Shown here piece after piece: positions 57,955 through 64,000 of a stretch of DNA of 64,000 nt (positions are counted from its first letter, which is position 1; each line of letters begins with the position of its first letter). The stretch lies in contig JALJCQ010000027.1 in the NCBI GenBank assembly GCA_023091665.1, forward strand, positions 558,001 to 622,000, read 5' to 3'. Made by a program: the position numbers and the translations under genes. The notes beneath the pieces were generated by a model. It did no database searches, was not told where the DNA came from, and worked only from the letters and a program-made list of their open reading frames with translations. This DNA is from Pythium myriotylum (taxonomy: Eukaryota > Oomycota > Peronosporomycetes > Pythiales > Pythiaceae).

Positions 57955-60102
57955 ATGGCGCAGCCAACCACTCCGACGACCACACACAAGCCAGAAGAAC
58001 ACGCCGCCCGACCCCCAATGCCAGAAAAACGACCACACATGGTGCCCTTCGGTGCCGTCCCAGGACAAAACCGAGGATCCAACCCCATGTCACCCATCCT
58101 GTACATCGAAGATCCCTACTTCTACCTCCGCGACGACTCGCGCAAGAACGAACAAGTGCTGGCCCACTTGCGAGCGGAGAACGAGTACACCAAGGCCAAG
58201 ACGGCCCACCTCGCGAGCGTCCAGGAGACGCTGTACAACGAGCTGCTGTCGCACGTGCAGGAGACGGATGAAGAGGTTCCGTATCCTCACGGCCCGTATT
58301 TGTACTATACGCGCACGCAGGCGGGGAGTAGTTACAAGTTCCATTGTCGCAAGTTGAAGACGAGCGAATGCGGAGGACCTGCGTCGGATGCGGAGGAGGA
58401 GTTGCTTCTGGACGAGAACGAGGTGGCGAGGGGCCACGACCACTGTGTTGTGTCGGGTGTGACGCCGAGTCCAGACCATCGCTACCTTGCCTACATGGTA
58501 GACTACACCGGGTATGGGACGTACACTGGTTTCATCAGAAACGTCGCAACGGGCAAGCTATTACCAGATCGCCTCGAACACATTTCTAGTATGGAGTGGG
58601 GCAAGGATTCAACTGAGATCTTCTTTGGGACTCAAGACCAAGCGCATCGTCAGGATAAAGTGTGGAGGCACGTGATCAATTCGAGTGAGCCAAACGAATG
58701 TCTCTACTCGGAAACCGACGAGGTGTACAAGGTCGAATTTCAGAAGACTCGCAGCGGCAGATTCATGCAGCTTGCTTCTTCTAGCAGCGAGACGACCGAG
58801 ATCTGGATCCTCGATCTTGAGAACCAATCCATTGGTATCCAACTCGTGGTCAAACGTAGAAGCGGAGTCTTCGCCTCGCTTGACCACCAAGGTGACTACT
58901 TGTACATTGTCACGAACGAAGATGATGCCAAAAATTCGAAGATCATGCGTGCTTCCATTGGCATGAACGACTGGAGTGATGTGTTCCCGTACGATGAGAA
59001 GATCAAGATTGACAAAGTCGAGTGTTTCAACGATTTCCTTGTGCTTAGTGGCCGTCAGGACGGCTTGCCCCAGCTCTGGATCGTGAAGGAGAGCAGGGGT
59101 GAGTTGTCCAAGTATCCGATCAACTTTGAGGAGCCAGTCTATGGCCTCGTAGGATCGGAAAACCGCGACTTCTCCACGCGAAAGTACCGGTTGGTGTACT
59201 CATCCATGACCACGCCGCGAAGAACATACGACTTCGATGTTGACAGAGACTCACTGGTCTTCCTAAGAGAGACCAAATGTCCCAACTACGACCGAACACT
59301 CTACCGGACAGAGCGCTTGGAGGTGACTGCATCTGACGGTACGAAGGTGCCGATTTCTATCGCCTACAAAACAGATCTGCGCACGAAGAATCCGCAGCCG
59401 TTGCATCTCTGGGGCTACGGCTCGTACGAGGCATCGATCGACTGGATGTTCACACCAAACATTCTCCCTCTGCTTGACCGCGGTGTGATCTTCGCTGTCG
59501 CCCACGTGCGAGGCGGGGGCGAGATGGGACGCACCTGGTACGAGAGCGCCAAGTACAAAACCAAAATCAACACCTTCACAGACTTCATCGCCTGCGCAGA
59601 ACACCTCGTCGCCTCACGCATCACGACCTCCTCCATGATGACATGCGAAGGACAGAGTGCGGGTGGACTACTCGTTGGCGCCGTGCTCAACATGCGCCCG
59701 GACCTGTTCACCGCAGCTTTCGCGGGTGTGCCGTTCGTGGATGTGATGAACACGATGAGCGATGCGACCATCCCACTGACGACGGGCGAGTGGGAGGAGT
59801 GGGGCAACCCGAACGAGGCCGAGTTCTTCATGTACATGTTGAGTTACTCGCCGTACAACAACGTCAGAGCGCAGAAGTATCCGAGCATTCTAGTGACCAG
59901 TGGGCTGAATGACTCCCTCGTGGGATACTGGGAGCCGACCAAGTGGGTCGCTCGGTTGCGAGAACTGAAAACCGATGACAATGACATTTTGCTGCGAGTA
60001 AACATGTCCAGCGGCCACCGGAGCGCGAGCGACCGCTACGAATACCTGCGTGAGAGAGCCCACGACCTGGCGTTCTTGCTGGATAAGCTCATTGTGAGTT
60101 GA
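57955..60102 (+). CDS. oligopeptidase B-like serine peptidase (S9A), OPB-2
   Basis: 715 residues. The triad is Ser568 (GQSAGG), Asp653 (LNDSLVGYWEP) and His688 (GHRSASDRY). The first 463 nt from 57926 are identical to OPB-1, and so are 407 nt around the active site (59473-59879). The propeller from about residue 182 to 500 is clearly diverged, and the C-terminus is shorter. Substrate choice may differ, since the propeller gates entry (inference). Confidence 0.9.
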   Translation: MAQPTTPTTTHKPEEHAARPPMPEKRPHMVPFGAVPGQNRGSNPMSPILYIEDPYFYLRDDSRKNEQVLAHLRAENEYTKAKTAHLASVQETLYNELLSHVQETDEEVPYPHGPYLYYTRTQAGSSYKFHCRKLKTSECGGPASDAEEELLLDENEVARGHDHCVVSGVTPSPDHRYLAYMVDYTGYGTYTGFIRNVATGKLLPDRLEHISSMEWGKDSTEIFFGTQDQAHRQDKVWRHVINSSEPNECLYSETDEVYKVEFQKTRSGRFMQLASSSSETTEIWILDLENQSIGIQLVVKRRSGVFASLDHQGDYLYIVTNEDDAKNSKIMRASIGMNDWSDVFPYDEKIKIDKVECFNDFLVLSGRQDGLPQLWIVKESRGELSKYPINFEEPVYGLVGSENRDFSTRKYRLVYSSMTTPRRTYDFDVDRDSLVFLRETKCPNYDRTLYRTERLEVTASDGTKVPISIAYKTDLRTKNPQPLHLWGYGSYEASIDWMFTPNILPLLDRGVIFAVAHVRGGGEMGRTWYESAKYKTKINTFTDFIACAEHLVASRITTSSMMTCEGQSAGGLLVGAVLNMRPDLFTAAFAGVPFVDVMNTMSDATIPLTTGEWEEWGNPNEAEFFMYMLSYSPYNNVRAQKYPSILVTSGLNDSLVGYWEPTKWVARLRELKTDDNDILLRVNMSSGHRSASDRYEYLRERAHDLAFLLDKLIVS

Positions 60103-60267
60103 AGCCTTCCCGAATATCCTGTTTTCCATATCCATTATCCTGTTTATCGTAAACACGATAATTGTTCTAAACAGCTTGTTTACGGACAAACCTCCAATGG
60201 ACAGCCACAGGGACTCCCCATCTGCGACAGCCTCCCGCACTTGGAACTGGGCAGCTCCGCCGCAACC

Positions 60268-61178
60268 ATGAAGACGGCGGTCGTCGTCACGGGCGCCTCC
60301 CGAGGCTTCGGGCGGTGTCTGGCGCTCGACTTTTGCCACCAGCTCGCAGGAGACGTGGACCTGGTGCGTTCCGCCTCTCGCAGACGACGACGGTGCGTTC
60401 GTTGCTCACGGTCTCACTGAATGTTTGGCAGCACCTGTGGGCGCGGCAGGAACTGGATCTCCACGAGACCGAGCGACTGGCCCACGAGACGTGGCAGGCC
60501 AAGCGCAGCGACCACGTGCTGCGCACGACGGTGACCGTCGTGGACCTCGGTCTTCCTCGCGACTACGCGCCCAAGGTCGATGCACTGCTCGAGCAGCTCC
60601 AGGCTGTCGCCTACGACCGCGTCTACCTCGTGCACAATGCCGGCTCGCTGGGCGAGCTCTGCTACTCGCACGAGTGGAGCTCCCATGAGATGTTGAGCCA
60701 GTACTGGGAATTCAACGTCACCTCGATGCTCTGGCTCAACAAACGCTTCCTCGAGGTCTATGGGGCGACGCGGGAAGAACTCGGTAGTGGGTCTCCTGTA
60801 GATGGGAAGACTGTGCTGACGTTGTTAAACATAACGTCTCTGTGCGCGATCGAACCGTTCTCAACCCATGGGCTCTACTGCACGGGCAAAGCCGCTCGTG
60901 AGATGCATCTTCGCGTGATCGCAAAGGAACAGCCCACTTCGCGAGTGCGTGTGCTGAGCTACTCGCCAGGTCCGATGGACACGGACATGCAGAAGACCAT
61001 CCGTGAGTCACCACGTGTGGACAAAGAGCTTAGCAGTATGTATGCAGCGATGCACAAAGATGGCAAGCTCATTGCGCCGGTCGATTCGTCCAAGCTCGGC
61101 GTTCAGCTCACGCTGAGCGACTCGTTCGAGAACGGGGCCCACGTCGACTACTACGACATCGCGCCGCCGTCGGCCTAG
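60268..61178 (+). CDS. sepiapterin-reductase-like SDR, SPR-D
   Basis: Two exons, 60268-60363 and 60432-61178, with a 68-bp GT-AG intron; 280 residues. VVTGASRGFGR, LVHNAGSLGEL, YCTGKAAREM and RVLSYSPGPMDTDMQ give the same family order as SPR-A, and the intron is at the same site. It is GC-richer than SPR-A and lies 25 kb away from the other three. Confidence 0.84.
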
Positions 61179-61333
61179 CTACATGGCTCTCTATCTGTAA
61201 CTAGTAATAACGATGGAGACAACTCGTGGATGGAATACTAGAAGTTGGGTATTGATAGTTGTTACATGACACATACTCGACTCGATCGCTTCTTAGCGCG
61301 CTTACTAAATAATGGGTCGACAACTCATATGGC

Positions 61334-62068
61334 TCATGCTTCGTCCGACTTCTTGCTGTGGTCGGCGTGGTCGACGCAGAAGTAGTCGTACTTTTGGTAC
61401 GAGCGGCGGCTGCAGCCTTCGAGGCGGCAGCGGTTGCCGCCGCCGTGGGCCCAGCAGAGTCCGCCCTGCGTCGAGACTTTGTTGCAGCCTTCGGTCTCAC
61501 AGATGCGTCCGCCGCCGTGGGACCAGCAGTAGCCGTAGCGCTTGGCCTTGCGGCTGCAGTTCTCGGCCTGGCACGTCTTGTAGCCGCCGTGCTGGAAGCA
61601 GCGCTTGTAGAGCTTGGCGCGGTTGGCGCAGCCGGCCACGACGCAGCGCGAGCCGCCGCCGTGGCGCACGCAGCAGCCGCGCGAGACCGCCATGTTCTTG
61701 CATCCCTCGACCTGGCACGGCGGCGTGCGGGTCTTCTTCTTGTTGGTCTGCTTGGCCTCGCTCTCGTCGTCCACGTCTTCCATATCGTCGTCGACCTCGT
61801 GGTCGTCGTCCTCGCTGCTGTCGGTGGCGCACACGGCGTGGGCGACGCTCGAGAGCTTGCGCTTCTTGAGCGCGTGGCTCGCGGTCGGCGCCGCGCGCTT
61901 CTCGGTCATGGGGCTCATGCACACGGCGCTGAGCAGCGCGAGCGAAGTCGCGGCGATCGTGGCCGGGCAGAGCGGCTTGTGGAACGAGGCGGGCGGCGTG
62001 GAAGGCGGAGTGGTCGGCGGAGCCGCGACCGGGTTGAGCAGAAACGCGATGTTGTTCTTAGCGAGCAT
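61334..62068 (-). CDS. WRKY19-like zinc-finger protein
   Basis: 244 residues. Five consecutive zinc-binding units start near residue 118, spaced about 24 residues. The first four follow C-x4-C-x9-C-x2-H-G-G; the last has x11. Before them are KKRK (about 68-71, possible nuclear signal) and an acidic stretch (84-106). Such proteins are common in oomycetes and are presumed nucleic-acid-binding. The start ATG 62068 (MLAKNNIAFLL) is chosen because an initiator, GCTCACTCTTCAAG, ends immediately before it, giving a leader of only about 10 nt. The 187-codon upstream extension is then non-transcribed. Confidence 0.8.
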   Translation of the reverse strand: MLAKNNIAFLLNPVAAPPTTPPSTPPASFHKPLCPATIAATSLALLSAVCMSPMTEKRAAPTASHALKKRKLSSVAHAVCATDSSEDDDHEVDDDMEDVDDESEAKQTNKKKTRTPPCQVEGCKNMAVSRGCCVRHGGGSRCVVAGCANRAKLYKRCFQHGGYKTCQAENCSRKAKRYGYCWSHGGGRICETEGCNKVSTQGGLCWAHGGGNRCRLEGCSRRSYQKYDYFCVDHADHSKKSDEA

Positions 62069-62083
62069 CTTGAAGAGTGAGCT
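62069..62083 (-). promoter_or_regulatory. initiator abutting the zinc-finger start codon
   Basis: The minus strand reads GCTCACTCTTCAAG directly followed by ATG. Confidence 0.55.
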
Positions 62084-63497
62084 CGGGTTGGCCGGTTCGC
62101 CGGCGGCTGTACAGTTTCGGTCAGTGAACGCGCTGCTGCATGGGATGGGCCGCCCAGAGAAGCGCGTGCCGCGGCATCTCATCCAGTTGACGAGGATTAA
62201 CCACACCGCCGGAAGCGTGCCTTTGGCGCTGGCGGGCCACGCGCCGCGCGACGAATCAGCGACGCCGCGCCATGTGATTGGGCGGAGGCGACGACGGCAC
62301 ACGGCCCAAGCACGGCTTGCCAGAGTGGCGCGAGGTGATTGGCTGCGTTTCGACGGTGCGGCTGAGCAGCTCCAAACAGAGGTTCGAAGTTTGTGGTTCT
62401 CTGGATTTCCAGAGAATCCCACGGGTCCATCGTACAAAAAGGTTCTGTATTCCGACGATCCGCCAGCCAGAGACCGGCCATGGTTTCCTGATTTTTCACA
62501 AAGAAGAGAAGGAAAATTAACGAAAGGAACCCCAACGCCGCCACGCGTCCTGGCCGCTTGGACGCGTGCCAGGGCCGCATCGGAGGAATGGAGGCACGCG
62601 TCTCGCGGCGTAGGAGCCAGCCAGAGCACGAGGCGGTTCCACTTGATGCGCTGCAGGAACAGAAGGCGACTAATCGGAGATCCGGCTGCCCAAAGTGTCG
62701 TAGATTGTCGTGGCTCTTCTCGCGTGGTTATCCTAGAGAAGACTTCAATCTTGACGAGTCCAACGGAGCCTCGGGAGACCTTGGGGGAGAGAGAAAGAGA
62801 AGAGAGAAGCGTGGGAAGTAGGGAGGATGAGAGCCCGAGCGAGGCGCGTGCCCGGGACTGCGGCCGTGCGAGACACTCGCATGAGACCGCGCATCTTCAA
62901 CCTGGTCAGCCGTGGCCGCGTGCCTCGACATGCATGAGGCCACTTGGGCCTCGTCATCAGCCAGCGCGAGGCAGACGAGTTGATGACGGTGAGTCCAGCC
63001 CCCGAGCCACGACGATTACGGGATTACGAGCGAAGGGCAAGTTGCATTCCACAATCACTCACCGCAATATCCAAATCGCCGCCATCACTCCCGAAAATCG
63101 TGTTTTGGTGCGAAAAAACTAAAGCGAACCTAACGAAATCCGAATCTTGTCGTATTGCGCACTTAGTACCAAACCTGTATAAACGGGTAAAGCAATCTTT
63201 TTTCAGATATCGCAGGTATGATGCGAATCTAAGAAAGAACCTATTGCGAACCTAGCTATCGGCAACCTCTTCAATATGTTTTGCCGATCAGACATCATCT
63301 AGTAGAGGTATCTATACCCTACAATGGGAAAGTATCCAACCGCTTCACCCACTACTGACAAAAAAGTCCATGCAATGTCAGCTGTCGTAGCTCTCCACCC
63401 ATAAATCAGGGCTGAGGGAGAGAGAGCAGGGCCATGCTCGTGCTCGTCGAGATCCTCTCGCGTCCTCACCTCGCAATCCGCCGGCTCCCCCTCGACC
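62084..63497. other. 1.4-kb intergenic region
   Basis: A long plus-strand frame (61614-63122) overlaps the antisense of the zinc-finger gene and shows no family; it is taken as a composition artefact. A purine-rich GA tract lies at 62785-62825. Confidence 0.45.
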
Positions 63498-64000
63498 ATG
63501 AAGACCGCTCTCCTGCTGCTCTGCTCAGCGCTCTGCGCTGTCTCGGCCGCGCCGAGTCTCCGCGTGCAGATCACGGTCACGGACGCGCACGGCAAGACCC
63601 ACGCGCTCAAGCCCAAGCACGACAAGCTCTACGTCGCGCCCATCGGCAAGCAGTGCGCCTACGACCCGGCAATTGATCCCTCGATGTACCCGTGCCGTGA
63701 TGGCGGCGTCTGTGTGCGTACCAGCCCCACGTACGGCAAGTGCTACACCAAGCAAGAGGCCGCGCAGATCCACTCCAAGAACAAGAAGCTGTACGTTACC
63801 CCGATCGGCAAGCAGTGCGCCTACGACCCCAAGATCGATCCGTCAATGTACCCGTGCCGTGACGGTGGTGTCTGCGTGCGCACGAGTCCGACCTATGGCA
63901 AGTGCTACACCAAGCAAGAGGCTGCTCAGATCCACTCCAACCCGAAGAACAAGAAGCTCTATGTCACGCCGATCGGCAAGCAGTGTGCTTACGACCCGAA
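63498..64000 (+). CDS. secreted cysteine-rich tandem-repeat protein (5' part)
   Basis: The open frame runs off the window; 167 codons are visible. The signal peptide MKTALLLLCSALCAVSA is followed by about 24 residues and then tandem units of 54 and 56 residues, with a third starting. Each unit begins KLYVxPIGKQC and has four Cys spaced C-x12-C-x5-C-x9-C, ending YTKQEAAQIHS. Units are nearly identical in protein and close in DNA (about 162-168 bp period), so the array is young or homogenised. I do not recognise the family. A secreted apoplastic or wall-associated protein is plausible, with two disulfides per unit inferred from the even Cys count. Confidence 0.78.
   Translation, partial: MKTALLLLCSALCAVSAAPSLRVQITVTDAHGKTHALKPKHDKLYVAPIGKQCAYDPAIDPSMYPCRDGGVCVRTSPTYGKCYTKQEAAQIHSKNKKLYVTPIGKQCAYDPKIDPSMYPCRDGGVCVRTSPTYGKCYTKQEAAQIHSNPKNKKLYVTPIGKQCAYDP
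63618..64000 (+). repeat. coding tandem repeat of about 162-168 bp
   Basis: At least two full units and the start of a third, inside the cysteine-rich gene; truncated by the window edge. Confidence 0.8.

Noticed and set aside
61614..63122. 502-codon plus-strand frame overlapping the zinc-finger gene
   Set aside because: Its first third is the exact antisense of the zinc-finger repeats and the rest has no recognisable domain. The minus-strand protein is clearly the real gene.

Overview
The window looks like nuclear DNA of an oomycete, most likely a Pythium/Globisporangium-type species. Four things suggest this. Many genes have the oomycete initiator (TCAYTYYNCAWTTT-like) 15-70 bp before the ATG. 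Genes are compact, with no introns or with introns of 63-76 bp. There is a Crinkler-type effector with an LxLYLAR motif, a WL motif and HVLVxxP. There is also a WRKY19-like zinc-finger protein. The species is an inference, not something read directly.

Layout. 1-0.6 kb is the 3' end of an acidic-tailed protein. 0.9-27.8 kb is dominated by one family of about 300-residue QorB/NmrA-like NAD(P)H-binding reductases (called QRL here). There are 13 open genes and one clear pseudogene on both strands, the last at 35.3 kb. They are interrupted by two SANT-like nuclear proteins, a quinone-oxidoreductase-type MDR and a pirin. 28-45 kb holds two secreted histidine acid phosphatases and three metallo-beta-lactamase-fold hydrolases arranged roughly as mirror images, plus three sepiapterin-reductase-like SDRs and a rearranged Crinkler locus. 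42.6-43.6 kb contains a small MITE and a truncated retroelement copy. A PDZ-like protein lies at 47.7 kb. A young complete Ty3/Gypsy chromovirus (49.36-54.57 kb) has 226-bp LTRs and a 5-bp target duplication. Two tandem oligopeptidase B genes, a fourth SDR, a WRKY19-like zinc-finger gene and the start of a secreted cysteine-rich repeat protein complete the window.

How it fits together. Most of the first 40 kb encodes predicted quinone, carbonyl or xenobiotic redox enzymes. Several share short upstream elements (TGTAGCCAT, CGCAATCACAC, GATTCGCCTG...GTGATAA), which suggests a co-regulated detoxification or stress cluster (inference). The cluster has been reshaped by inverted duplication and probable gene conversion. 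Head-to-head or mirror-image copies occur at 9.2/12.7 kb, 14.7-19.4/25.6-27.8 kb, 28-32/39-46 kb and, as a perfect palindrome, at 40.3-42.6 kb. Identities quoted come from reading the sequence by eye; no alignment or database search was run.
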